DNA from: CAWBQO01 sp963790965
GTDB taxonomy: Bacteria > Bacteroidota > Rhodothermia > Rhodothermales > DASSAV01
Direction of reading: 5' to 3'
Length of the DNA stretch: 64,000 nucleotides
NCBI GenBank assembly: GCA_963790965.1
Contig: CAWBQO010000003.1
Span: 1,054,001-1,118,000, forward strand
Positions 21,877 to 29,809 of the stretch are shown here, piece by piece (within the stretch, counting starts at the first letter, position 1; each line of letters starts with the position of its first letter). Position numbers and translations under genes: made by a program. The notes below the pieces were generated by a model. It worked only from the letters and a program-made list of their open reading frames with translations, ran no database searches and was not told the DNA's origin.

Positions 21877-22590
21877 TTAACGGTTACGGTCGCCCCCGCG
21901 TCGTCCCGGTTTGCCGAGCAGGAGCGAGCGGTATTTCCACGCGAAATACACCAGCACGCCTCCCACCGTGACACCTAATACGATCCGGCCGTAAGCGTTC
22001 AGGTACTCGCCGACGAAGTGCCAGTTCTCGCCGAGCGCGTAACCGGCGTACGTGATGAGAACCGTCCAGAGGAGCGCGCTGAGCGTTGCAAAAACGAACA
22101 CCTTGGCAGTGCTCATCTCCGCCACACCGACCGCCAGCGCGATCACGGAACGCGCGCCGCTCAAGAACCTGTTGCCAAGCACGACCCAATAGCCATGGAT
22201 CTCAAGCCACTCATGGACACGCCTCACCCTTTCTTTCGGCATCCACTGCAGCCGCTCAGGGTCTAAAACGGCGTGCCCGATGCGACTCCCAATCCCGTAC
22301 ATGGTCATAAAACCGAGCGCGCCGCCCAGCGTCGCCAGCACAACGACCAGCAGAAAATTCAGGCGACCGGTACCGGCGAGGTATCCACCGTACACCACCA
22401 CGAGGTCCCCCGGAATCGGCGGCACCACGTTCTCTCCGTACGCAATCACAAGCACGGCCACATACGCCCAGAAGGGTGAGAGCGCCAGCATCCAGTCGGA
22501 AAACTCGGCAAGAAAGTGTGGCAACGGAATCTGAAGGCAGTAGTGGACCGCTCCTTCAGCCGGTCGGCAGAAGAAGGCAAATCGCATACG
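21877..22590 (-). CDS. DedA/SNARE-associated family membrane protein
   Basis: About 237 residues with four to five membrane helices. The DedA pattern is clear: ENVVPPIPGDLVVVYGGYLA near the N-terminus and GNRFLSGARSVIALAVGVAEM (positively charged R..G.R motif) in the middle, with a basic tail KPGRRGGDRNR. Members act in membrane-potential maintenance and in undecaprenyl-phosphate or phospholipid flipping. The start is uncertain: an ATG at 22590 overlaps ispF by 35 bases, a TTG lies further in, and an ATG at 22491 would give a 204-residue form lacking part of the first amphipathic segment. Confidence 0.85.
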   Translation of the reverse strand, partial: RMRFAFFCRPAEGAVHYCLQIPLPHFLAEFSDWMLALSPFWAYVAVLVIAYGENVVPPIPGDLVVVYGGYLAGTGRLNFLLVVVLATLGGALGFMTMYGIGSRIGHAVLDPERLQWMPKERVRRVHEWLEIHGYWVVLGNRFLSGARSVIALAVGVAEMSTAKVFVFATLSALLWTVLITYAGYALGENWHFVGEYLNAYGRIVLGVTVGGVLVYFAWKYRSLLLGKPGRRGGDRNR

Positions 22591-23032
22591 CAGCCGCCCC
22601 CTCGCCGGTGCCCACGAAGCCAAGCCCTTCCGTCGTCGTCGCTTTTACGGAGACCATTTCAAAACCAATCCCCAGTGCGCGGGCGATGTTGTGCCGCATT
22701 GCGTCGATAAATGGCCGCAACTTGGGGCTTTGCAGCGCCACGGTCGCATCGATGTTCGAGACCGCGAGACCGGCCTCTGCTACCCGCTCCCCGACTGTGC
22801 GGAGAAGGTCCATGCTGTCTGCGCCGCACCACTGCTCATCCGTGTCGGGATATAAAACGCCGATGTCTCCGAGTGCCGCCGCGCCGAGCAGGGCATCCGC
22901 CACAGCGTGAAGAAGCACGTCGGCGTCCGAGTGTCCCGCCAATCCCACCGCAGACGGGATGCGCTCGCCGCCGAGGATGAGCGGTCTGTTCGCCACAAGC
23001 TTATGTACGTCGTACCCGATTCCGACCCGCAT
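22556..23032 (-). CDS. ispF: 2-C-methyl-D-erythritol 2,4-cyclodiphosphate synthase
   Basis: 158 residues, normal length. Metal ligands Asp8 and His10 (GYDVHK) and His42 (HSDADVLLHAV) are in place, along with GDIGVLYPDTD and the KATTTEGLGFVGTGEG nucleotide-binding end. It catalyses the fifth step of the MEP isoprenoid route. It follows ispD on the same strand but is separated from it by a small transposon-like element, so co-transcription with ispD may have been altered. Confidence 0.95.
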   Translation of the reverse strand: MRVGIGYDVHKLVANRPLILGGERIPSAVGLAGHSDADVLLHAVADALLGAAALGDIGVLYPDTDEQWCGADSMDLLRTVGERVAEAGLAVSNIDATVALQSPKLRPFIDAMRHNIARALGIGFEMVSVKATTTEGLGFVGTGEGAAAYAICLLLPTG

Positions 23033-23043
23033 GATGTGTTATA

Positions 23044-23219
23044 AGAGGCTGTTGAAATTTGGTGAACCCGAATCGAGTTCTTAAGAACATCTAAATAGCG
23101 CCAACGCAACCTCCCCCTTGCGGGGGATTCAAGGGGAATGTTAGACAGACGCCCAGTTGCGCACTACGACCTGAATATCTGTGACGTATCCCATCAATTA
23201 ACAGGCTCCTGAAGATGCT
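23044..23219 (-). mobile_element. MITE-like inverted-repeat element, copy A
   Basis: A 176-base non-coding element in the ispD-ispF gap, flanked by a perfect 9-base direct repeat TGTGTTATA (23035-23043 and 23220-23228), which reads as a target-site duplication. The ends carry related inverted sequences, GAGGCTGTTGA at the left and GGAGCCTGTTAA (complement) at the right. Inside is a small hairpin, CCCCC-TTG-CGGGGG type, near 23114-23126. Diverged copies are at 28133-28300 and 44774-44950. No transposase is present. The transposon family is not assigned. Confidence 0.75.
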
Positions 23220-23233
23220 TGTGTTATACGATG

Positions 23234-23944
23234 TCATTCTGCGCCCTCTTCCGAAGGCGACCACGCGCCCCAGAGCATCTGCGCCAAGTCCCAGTCGGCC
23301 TTCGTCGTAACTTTGATGTTGAGCGCGCTTCCTTCCACCACATGAACCCTCACGCCGAGACCAGCGACGAGCGCCACATCGTCGGTCTCCTGCCGCCCAT
23401 GTGCCGCGGCGTGGGCGCTTTCGAGAAGATCGCGGCGAAAGCCCTGCGGCGTGAGCATCCGGTAAAGCCCTTCTCGAGGGATGGTCTCTCCAAAAACGCC
23501 GTCTCCGGCCCGGCGAAGCGTATCGGCAACCGGTATGGCCACCGCCGCCGTGCCGTGCTGTTTCGCAGCCGCGATAACGGCTGAGATTTCTTTTAGGGAG
23601 ACGAAAGGCCTCACCCCGTCATGAACAAGGACCCATCCGACCCCCTCCGGGAGCGCACCGAGCGCAGCGCCGACGGAGTCCTGACGAGTAGCCCCGCCCG
23701 TCGCCGTGACCACCTTTATCTCGAGAGCCGCTTCAGCAAGAAGCGCCTCGACCGCCTCTCGCTCGTCCTCCGGCAGCGCAAGCACGGCGCATTCCACCTC
23801 CGGATGCCGGTCGAACGCGCGGAGCGTCTGGACGAGAAGGGGCGCGTCGCCGAGCAGCCGAAACTGCTTGCGTCGCCCGCCCATGCGCGATCCGGTCCCG
23901 GCGGCGGGAATGACTACGGCGACCTTTCCCTCTCCGGTCGGCAT
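23234..23944 (-). CDS. ispD: 2-C-methyl-D-erythritol 4-phosphate cytidylyltransferase
   Basis: 236 residues with the nucleotidyltransferase signature VIPAAGTGSRMGGRRKQF (the conserved G-x-G-x-R-x10-K region), VLVHDGVRPFVS, and the C-terminal TDDVALVAGLGVRVHVVEG with NIKVTTKADWDLA. The ATG at 23944 overlaps the queA stop by one base (TGATG), which decides the start and implies coupling. The product makes CDP-methylerythritol for the MEP route; ispF acts two steps later. Confidence 0.95.
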   Translation of the reverse strand: MPTGEGKVAVVIPAAGTGSRMGGRRKQFRLLGDAPLLVQTLRAFDRHPEVECAVLALPEDEREAVEALLAEAALEIKVVTATGGATRQDSVGAALGALPEGVGWVLVHDGVRPFVSLKEISAVIAAAKQHGTAAVAIPVADTLRRAGDGVFGETIPREGLYRMLTPQGFRRDLLESAHAAAHGRQETDDVALVAGLGVRVHVVEGSALNIKVTTKADWDLAQMLWGAWSPSEEGAE

Positions 23945-24990
23945 CAGAGAATGAGCATAGCGTCTCCAAAGGAGAAGAGACGGTATTTCTCCTCCACGGC
24001 CACACGGTAGGCTTCCATCATGAACTCGTACCCGGCGAACGCGGAAACAAGCATCATGAGCGTGCTCTTGGGCATGTGGAAGTTCGTGATGAGCCGCTGC
24101 GTGATGCGGAACTCGTACGGCGGATAGATGAACTTGTCGGTCCACCCCGAGTCCGCCTTCATCTGGTTGAGGGCGGAAATGCTGGACTCGATCGCGCGAA
24201 CGACAGTCGTCCCGACGGCCGTCACAGTCGCGCCCGACTGGTCCAGCGCCTTGTTCACGCGCCCGGCCGAGTCGCGGCTGATGACGTAGTACTCCGAGTC
24301 CATCCGGTGCTTTGTCAGGTCTTCGACTTCAACGGAGCGGAACGTGCCGAGTCCGACATGAAGGGTCACCGGTGCAAGACCAACGCCTTTCTGGAGGAGC
24401 TCTTCCACCAGTCGCGGCGTGAAGTGCAGCCCGGCCGTGGGCGCGGCAACGGCTCCTCTGTTCTCGGCAAAAACGGTTTGATATCGATCCCGGTCCTCCT
24501 CCTCCGCCTTCCGCTTGATGTACGGCGGCAGCGGTGTTTGCCCGATGATATCGAGTTCTTTATGCAGCTGCTCGTTCGGCCCTTCGTAGATGAACCGGAT
24601 CGTTCGGCCGCGCGAGGTCGTGTTGTCGATCACCTCCGCCACCACGTCGTGGTCGAAATAGAGCTTGTTGCCGACGCGGATTTTCCTTGCGGGATCAACG
24701 ATCACGTCCCACAGGCGGCTGTCGGCGTTTAGTTCGCGGAGGAGAAAAACCTCGATCCGCGCCCCCGACTTCTCTTTGTTTCCGTAGAGACGCGCCGGGA
24801 AAACCTTGGTATCGTTGACCACCAGCACGTCGTCCGGATGGAAATACTCCGGCAGGTCGGAGAAGGTGCGGTGTGTAATCGTGCCGGCCGACCGGTCCAG
24901 CACCATCAGGCGGGAGGAGTCGCGCGGTTCGGCGGGGTACCGCGCAATCAGGTTCTTCGGGTACTCGAAGTCAAAATCCGAGAGCTTCAT
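23944..24990 (-). CDS. queA: S-adenosylmethionine:tRNA ribosyltransferase-isomerase
   Basis: 348 residues, the usual length. Motifs: KLSDFDFEYPKNLIARYPAEPRDSSRL at the start (given as the pattern FxYxLPxxLIAxxPxxxRDxSRL), the PTAGLHFTP region, and the C-terminal ITNFHMPKSTLMMLVSAFAG. QueA adds the cyclopentenyl precursor of queuosine to tRNA position 34 using SAM; metK lies 3.5 kb away. The ATG at 24990 matches the family start better than the open frame upstream. Confidence 0.96.
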   Translation of the reverse strand: MKLSDFDFEYPKNLIARYPAEPRDSSRLMVLDRSAGTITHRTFSDLPEYFHPDDVLVVNDTKVFPARLYGNKEKSGARIEVFLLRELNADSRLWDVIVDPARKIRVGNKLYFDHDVVAEVIDNTTSRGRTIRFIYEGPNEQLHKELDIIGQTPLPPYIKRKAEEEDRDRYQTVFAENRGAVAAPTAGLHFTPRLVEELLQKGVGLAPVTLHVGLGTFRSVEVEDLTKHRMDSEYYVISRDSAGRVNKALDQSGATVTAVGTTVVRAIESSISALNQMKADSGWTDKFIYPPYEFRITQRLITNFHMPKSTLMMLVSAFAGYEFMMEAYRVAVEEKYRLFSFGDAMLIL

Positions 24991-25517
24991 ATACCAATTG
25001 TGAGAGGCCAATCAAGCTCACCGGCCGGCACACGCGATTCAATTCGCCGGGAGAGCTGAAAAAAGGGGTTCCTTAGCAGGCGGCCGTTCAACGACATAGC
25101 CGGAAGGCGCAGATACGCCACCCGCGCCGCACCAACTGCGATGCGCTTGACCGCCCATAGACCGGCGCACGCGGCCACATGCAGAGGCGTAATATAATCC
25201 CGTTTTGCGCCGGCACCAAATCCATTCGCGCGGGGCGGAATCTAAACCCGAGCGGCGCGACTTTCTCGAGGCGCTGCGCGTTCTCTCGCGTTCTTCTTCG
25301 AGAGCTTGCCGAACGTGACACGCTGCTTCTAACTGTCCGCGCCTGCGAGTAGCTGAAACCGGCCGACCGTCCTCTTGAACGGATGCCGCATCGGTGCGTT
25401 CGCGACGTGCTCACCGACTACTCGGGTGCGCCACCCGGAGTCTCTCCCAAATGGCGCAAGAAAACAGTGTCTATATTGGAAGAAAGTCCATCACAAGCAG
25501 CGCAGCACGCCCGCCGG
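24991..25517. other. intergenic region, no gene recognised
   Basis: About 530 bases between divergent queA and the methyltransferase gene. It contains a TATAAT hexamer (about 25190) without a matching -35 element and short GC-rich frames without family resemblance. The upstream extension of the methyltransferase frame (to 25383) also falls here. Confidence 0.5.
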
Positions 25518-26483
25518 ATGTTACCGGAGGCTTTCGTAGAACGCCTGTCGCGAATCATCCCGGCCGAGCGGCAGGAGGAGGTCTTCGCATCATTCTCCTT
25601 CCCGCAGGATGTTGGCGTGAGAGTCAACACGATGCGCGCTGACGGAGCGAGTGTTCAGGAAGGCCTGCTGGAGCGCGACTTCACCATCCGCCCCCTCCCC
25701 TGGTTCGCCGATGCTTTCGTCGTGCCTGCCGCAGAGCGCGCGCGGCTGCTCGCAAGCGACGCCTTTGCAGCGGGACAAATCTACCTGCAGAACCCGTCGA
25801 GCATGGTGCCGCCGCTCGTCCTTGCACCCGAGCCGGGCGAGCGCGTTTTGGACCTCGCCGCAGCTCCGGGAAGCAAGACGCTCCAGATGGCCGCCGCGAT
25901 GCAAGGCAAAGGCGAACTCGCGGCCGTTGAAGTTGTAAAACCACGCTTCTTCAAGCTGCGCGCGAATCTCGACGCGCAGGGTGCCGGATTTGTCCGCACC
26001 TTTCTAAAGAATGGAGAAGCGGTGTGGCGCAACCGGCCCGAGTACTTTGACCGCGTGCTGCTCGACGCCCCCTGTTCGACCGAGGGGCGTTTCAGCACGA
26101 GGGAGCCGGAGTCGTTCGCCTACTGGAGCATGCGCAAAGTCAAAGAAATGGCAGGTAAGCAGCAGCGACTGCTCTACTCGGCCATACAGTGCGCGCGTCC
26201 GGGAGGCGTGGTCGTGTACTCCACGTGCGCCTTTTCTCCGGAAGAGAACGAGGCGGTGATCGAGCGCGTGCTCTCGCGCTTCGGCGACGCCGTCGAACTC
26301 GAGCCGGCGGCCATCGACGGTGTCGTTCAGGCAGAAGGCCTGCACGAGTGGGAGGGCACGCCGTTCAGCGCGCCCACGTCGCTAACGAGCCGCGTCTTGC
26401 CGAACGGCACGATGGAAGGCTTCTTTGTGGCGAAGATCCGGAAGAAAACGTCCACCTTACCGGCCGGCTTCCGGCAACGGTAG
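25518..26483 (+). CDS. RNA 5-methylcytosine methyltransferase (RsmB/RsmF/NOL1-NOP2-Sun family)
   Basis: 321 residues from the ATG at 25518 (MLPEAFVERLSRIIP). SAM site DLAAAPGSKT, catalytic motif IV DAPCSTEGRF and motif VI YSTCAFSPEENE, with the two conserved cysteines of m5C methyltransferases. The short length and lack of a C-terminal PUA domain suggest an archaeal/NSUN6-like or short RsmF form; whether rRNA or tRNA is modified is unknown. The frame continues upstream to 25383, with a GTG at 25468 as an alternative start. Confidence 0.88.
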   Translation: MLPEAFVERLSRIIPAERQEEVFASFSFPQDVGVRVNTMRADGASVQEGLLERDFTIRPLPWFADAFVVPAAERARLLASDAFAAGQIYLQNPSSMVPPLVLAPEPGERVLDLAAAPGSKTLQMAAAMQGKGELAAVEVVKPRFFKLRANLDAQGAGFVRTFLKNGEAVWRNRPEYFDRVLLDAPCSTEGRFSTREPESFAYWSMRKVKEMAGKQQRLLYSAIQCARPGGVVVYSTCAFSPEENEAVIERVLSRFGDAVELEPAAIDGVVQAEGLHEWEGTPFSAPTSLTSRVLPNGTMEGFFVAKIRKKTSTLPAGFRQR

Positions 26484-26500
26484 CTTCTTGCGGAGCACAG

Positions 26501-26530
26501 AAAAGGCGTCCGGATCGCCTCCGGACGCCT
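26501..26530 (-). terminator. terminator between convergent genes
   Basis: A perfect 11-bp stem AGGCGTCCGGA (26504-26514) with 26520-26530 and a 5-base loop. On the minus strand the stem runs into TTTT, so it serves mainly the T9SS protein gene; in the plus direction the run is weaker. Confidence 0.8.
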
Positions 26531-26550
26531 CTCCCGCTCCTTTCGCGAGC

Positions 26551-27927
26551 CTACCTCGTGAGCACGACCGAGCGCGTCTGAACACCTTCGTCCAGTTGCA
26601 TCCGCACAAAGTAGAGACCGCTTGGCAGCCCGGCAGCATCGAACGTGACGCTGTGATCACCCGCAGACTGCACGCCTGACACCAGCTCCGCGACGGCACG
26701 CCCCAGCCCGTCATAAACGCGGATGTGTACGGACCCCGTCTGACCCAGGTGATAGGCGAGTCGTGTCGCATTGCTGAACGGATTGGGGTAAGCGGCATCG
26801 AGCGCCCACTCCACCGGCAAGTCGGCCGCCTCATTCGGCGTTGCACTGTCTCCGTAGCGAAAGAGCGTTCTGTTGGCACTTGAGAAACCGAACAAGCTGG
26901 TTTCGGACTTATAGATGCTGATCCTGTCTTTGCTGTCGTAGACATACGTTCCGACCAGATAATCTATCCAGGATGTTTCATCCGCGATCTGCAGGCGTGT
27001 CGTGTCGAGCTTCCCGCCGGCGTAAGAGATCAACTGCCGTGCTTCAGTGACCCAGCCGGTTTCACCCCACGAATTCGTGTTAACGATAACAGGGCGACCG
27101 TCCTCGTTAAGCTCGGAAGTCTGCTGCGCGTCATTGACCCAGTCACCATCCGTCCACGTTTGCTCGGTGAAATCAAAGTAGCCGAGCATGAAGACTTCAA
27201 TGAGTTCTCCCGACCGGTGGCTCAAATCCAAAATGGTATCATAGTAGGATTGCAACGTTTCCCCTGGATAGAGGGTGCGCGACACGTTGACCCATTCGGA
27301 CCCGGCGAAATCCTGATCGAGGTAAACCATCGTCGCCGCTTCCCCGGTCCCTTCTACCGACATTAGGAAGCGCGAGTCCGGCTGCCAGGCGCTGCCGTCC
27401 CACACGTAGTAAACGCCACCGGTGATATGCCCATCCTCGACGGAGAAGACGCTCCGTTCGGTGTTGATCCAGGCGGTGCCGGTCCAATCTTGGTCGATCG
27501 TCTCGGCCATGACGCCGGCTTGATAAGCGTAGGTGCTCCTGGATTCGTTGACCCAGCCGTTATTCCAGATGTCGTGCGTTTCGGCCGCGATCATGCCATC
27601 CTGCATTTCGTACGTGCTGCGCTGCTTGGGATCCCAGTCGCTGCCTGACCAGTCGTAGTTCGTGATGGTCTCGCTCGTCCCGTCGTACGAGTACAAGTTG
27701 CGGTAATCGTTCGTCCAAACGCCTGCTTCGAGACTCTGAGACGTTGTTTCCACGAGGCGATCCTCCACGACCGCAACCTTTTTCATGTGCGCAGCCAGTC
27801 TCTGGATCGGCACCGGCAAGGATTCGATGCCGGATGGACGCACCATCTCCGGCCGCTGCGCAGCGGCATCGGGTGCGACGTTCAAAGAGAACAAGCAGAG
27901 GAAAGCGATAGCAAGCTTCGTCTTCAT
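26551..27927 (-). CDS. secreted protein with T9SS type A sorting domain
   Basis: About 458 residues. There is a signal peptide (MKTKLAIAFLCLFSLNVAPD, cleavage after AAAQ). The central part (residues about 60-330) has imperfect repeats with W-x-N/x-Y-G-type strands (WDPKQRSTYEM, WVNESRSTYAY, WINTERSVFSV), resembling DUF3836-type beta repeats. The C-terminal 80 residues are a T9SS sorting domain: NPFSNATRLAYHL, VRVYDGLGR-type, LPSGLYFVRM. It is predicted to cross the outer membrane by the type IX system. The ATG at 27927 precedes the signal peptide. Confidence 0.85.
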   Translation of the reverse strand: MKTKLAIAFLCLFSLNVAPDAAAQRPEMVRPSGIESLPVPIQRLAAHMKKVAVVEDRLVETTSQSLEAGVWTNDYRNLYSYDGTSETITNYDWSGSDWDPKQRSTYEMQDGMIAAETHDIWNNGWVNESRSTYAYQAGVMAETIDQDWTGTAWINTERSVFSVEDGHITGGVYYVWDGSAWQPDSRFLMSVEGTGEAATMVYLDQDFAGSEWVNVSRTLYPGETLQSYYDTILDLSHRSGELIEVFMLGYFDFTEQTWTDGDWVNDAQQTSELNEDGRPVIVNTNSWGETGWVTEARQLISYAGGKLDTTRLQIADETSWIDYLVGTYVYDSKDRISIYKSETSLFGFSSANRTLFRYGDSATPNEAADLPVEWALDAAYPNPFSNATRLAYHLGQTGSVHIRVYDGLGRAVAELVSGVQSAGDHSVTFDAAGLPSGLYFVRMQLDEGVQTRSVVLTR

Positions 27928-27984
27928 GTCTTTACCCGCTCCATTGGGCGCGGCTTTTATGTGAATTTTGGTAGAACTTACGCG

Positions 27985-27992
27985 CAAAGGTA
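27985..27992 (-). promoter_or_regulatory. -7 promoter element TACCTTTG
   Basis: An exact match to the Bacteroidota -7 box TAnnTTTG on the minus strand, 57 bases upstream of the T9SS protein ATG. No clear TTTG stands at the expected upstream distance. Confidence 0.45.
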
Positions 27993-28132
27993 CGACAGAC
28001 TGCGGACGATGTTATGATCCAAAGCGATAAATCGACGGGTATTTTTGCTACCGGAATCATGAACCCAGAGCGGCGCAAAATCCCCATCGCGCTCCAACTC
28101 GCACGTTCGCGTTCAGAGAGAGCGGCCTCCTC

Positions 28133-28300
28133 GAGAGGCAGGTGGAATAATGGAAACCGCTCTATGGTGCTGACCTGAGGGGCCAGCGCAACCGCCTATC
28201 GAGAGGATTCAGTCGGGTGTGAGACAGCGTTCCAGTCACGCACATCGCGCCGTCAATCTGAGATGCACCCCGTCGATCGTGAATCAACAGGCTCTAAGAG
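28133..28300 (-). mobile_element. MITE-like element, copy B (degraded)
   Basis: The right two thirds align with copy A: CCAGCGCAACC, GGATTCA, GTGAGACAG, CCAGTCACGCAC and the end AATCAACAGGCTCTAAG correspond in order to CCAACGCAACC, GGATTCA, GTTAGACAG, CCAGTTGCGCAC and AATTAACAGGCTCCTGAAG. The left end is poorly preserved. No direct repeat is evident at the flanks. Confidence 0.6.
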
Positions 28301-28309
28301 GCCAACGAT

Positions 28310-28465
28310 AGCCATCTCCGCGACTCTGCGCCTCTGCGTCAAGAAACCGGAGCGGCGGGCACTAACACCCAACCCGGGCTACAAAGCAGGGACCATAATC
28401 TCTGCCCCTCCGCGCGTCTGCGTCAAAAAGGCGTCACGGCGATTTCTGCGTCAAAAAAGCAGGCA
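28310..28465. repeat. CTGCGTCAA-type dispersed repeats
   Basis: Three occurrences of CTGCGTCAAGAA / CTGCGTCAAAAA at about 28335, 28420 and 28446, preceded by CTCTGCGCCT- or CCGCGCGT-like words. They resemble short intergenic repeats seen in many genomes. The rest of the 27928-28524 gap holds MITE copy B and the metK terminator, and no gene. Confidence 0.4.
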
Positions 28466-28503
28466 CAAAAGAAAAGGGCCGACCCCGGAGAGCCGACCCT
28501 TTT
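28465..28503 (-). terminator. metK terminator
   Basis: On the minus strand AAAAGGGTCGGC pairs with GTCGGCCCTTTT over 12 positions, including two G-U pairs, around an 8-base loop, and is followed by CTTTTGTG. It starts 22 bases after the metK stop. Confidence 0.8.
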
Positions 28504-28524
28504 GGATCTCTATGCGACGCGAGA

Positions 28525-29694
28525 TCAGGCGGTCTGCGCGGCAGCCTGTTTGAGCGCGTCCACCATGTCGAGCGCTTCCCACGCAAAATCCGGTCGGCCA
28601 AAGTGCCCGTACGCCGCGGTCTGCCGGTAGATTGGACGCCGCAGATCGAGCCGGTCAATGATCGCGCGCGGCCGCAGGTCGAAGACCTCCTTCACCAGGT
28701 CGGAGAGCTGCGCATCGGACATGACGCCGGTGCCGAAGCTGTTGACATTTACCGATACCGGCTCGGCCACGCCGATCGCATAGGCGACCTGCACGAGCAC
28801 CTCGTCGGCAAGTCCGGCCGCAACCAGGTTCTTAGCCACGTGACGCAGGGCGTAGGCAGCCGAGCGGTCGACCTTCGACGGGTCCTTGCCGCTGAACGCG
28901 CCGCCGCCGTGGGCACCCTTGCCGCCGTACGTGTCCACGATGATCTTGCGGCCGGTAAGACCGGTGTCGCCGTGCGGTCCGCCGATGACGAACCGGCCCG
29001 TCGGATTGACGTGCAGGATAAGGTCGTCATCCATCAACTCCGGCGGGATCACGCGGGGCAGGACGATCTCGCGCACATCCTTCTCTATCTGCTCCGGTTC
29101 GACATCGGGATCGTGCTGCGTGGAGACAACGACCGTATGCACGCGCCTCGGCGTCTTGTGATCGTCTTCGTATTCAACCGTCACCTGGCTCTTTGCATCG
29201 GGACGAAGGTACGGCATCTCGCCGGTGCTCTTCCGTATCCGGGCGAGTTCCTGAACGAGCGCGTGCGAATACGCGAGCGACATCGGCATGAAATCCGGCG
29301 TCTCGTGCGAGGCGTAACCGAACATCATCCCCTGGTCGCCTGCTCCCTGCTCCCGGTGCAGCCCGGACTCTTCATCGACGCCCTGCGCAATGTCAGGGCT
29401 TTGACCGTGGATGCTGCTGATAACGCCGCACGACTCGGCATCGAAACGCAGCGTCGGGTCCGTGTAGCCGATGTCCCGGATAACCTCGCGGGCAATCTCC
29501 TGCACATCCACATAGGCGTTCGTGGTTACTTCGCCGGAGAGGACCACGAGGCCGGTGGTCACAAGCGTCTCCACGGCCACGCGGCTATAGGGGTCCTGCG
29601 CCAGCAGCGCATCGAGGATCGCATCGGAAATCTGATCGGCGACTTTATCCGGATGCCCCTCAGACACGGACTCCGACGTAAAGAGATAGGCCAT
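28525..29694 (-). CDS. metK: S-adenosylmethionine synthetase
   Basis: 389 residues. Family motifs: FTSESVSEGHPDKVADQISD, GAGDQGMMFGYA, GGPHGDTGLTGRKIIVDTYG and the phosphate loop GGGAFSGKDPSKVDRSAAY. It makes SAM from methionine and ATP. No SAM riboswitch is recognised in the 115 bases upstream; only a 6-bp CTGCCG/CGGCAG hairpin is seen there (29732-29748). Confidence 0.97.
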   Translation of the reverse strand: MAYLFTSESVSEGHPDKVADQISDAILDALLAQDPYSRVAVETLVTTGLVVLSGEVTTNAYVDVQEIAREVIRDIGYTDPTLRFDAESCGVISSIHGQSPDIAQGVDEESGLHREQGAGDQGMMFGYASHETPDFMPMSLAYSHALVQELARIRKSTGEMPYLRPDAKSQVTVEYEDDHKTPRRVHTVVVSTQHDPDVEPEQIEKDVREIVLPRVIPPELMDDDLILHVNPTGRFVIGGPHGDTGLTGRKIIVDTYGGKGAHGGGAFSGKDPSKVDRSAAYALRHVAKNLVAAGLADEVLVQVAYAIGVAEPVSVNVNSFGTGVMSDAQLSDLVKEVFDLRPRAIIDRLDLRRPIYRQTAAYGHFGRPDFAWEALDMVDALKQAAAQTA

Positions 29695-29809
29695 TAACCT
29701 TTATGTTTAAGTAGAGATACATGAAGAAGCCCTGCCGCATCCCGGCAGCAAAATGCCTCTTAAAGTTGAGGAAGAAGCGCTTGTTCCGAAGCACCGCGCC
29801 TGCGCGCGA

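Noticed and set aside
23044..23115. A small conserved protein in the MITE copies (frames RWRYLDVLKNSIRVH and LSWRFLDVLRKSIQVH)
   Set aside because: Differences between copies are spread over all codon positions and change amino acids, and the frames differ in their continuation; the copies fit a non-coding element.
29695..29809. SAM riboswitch upstream of metK
   Set aside because: Only a 6-bp hairpin is present; I could not recognise any SAM aptamer core in 115 bases.
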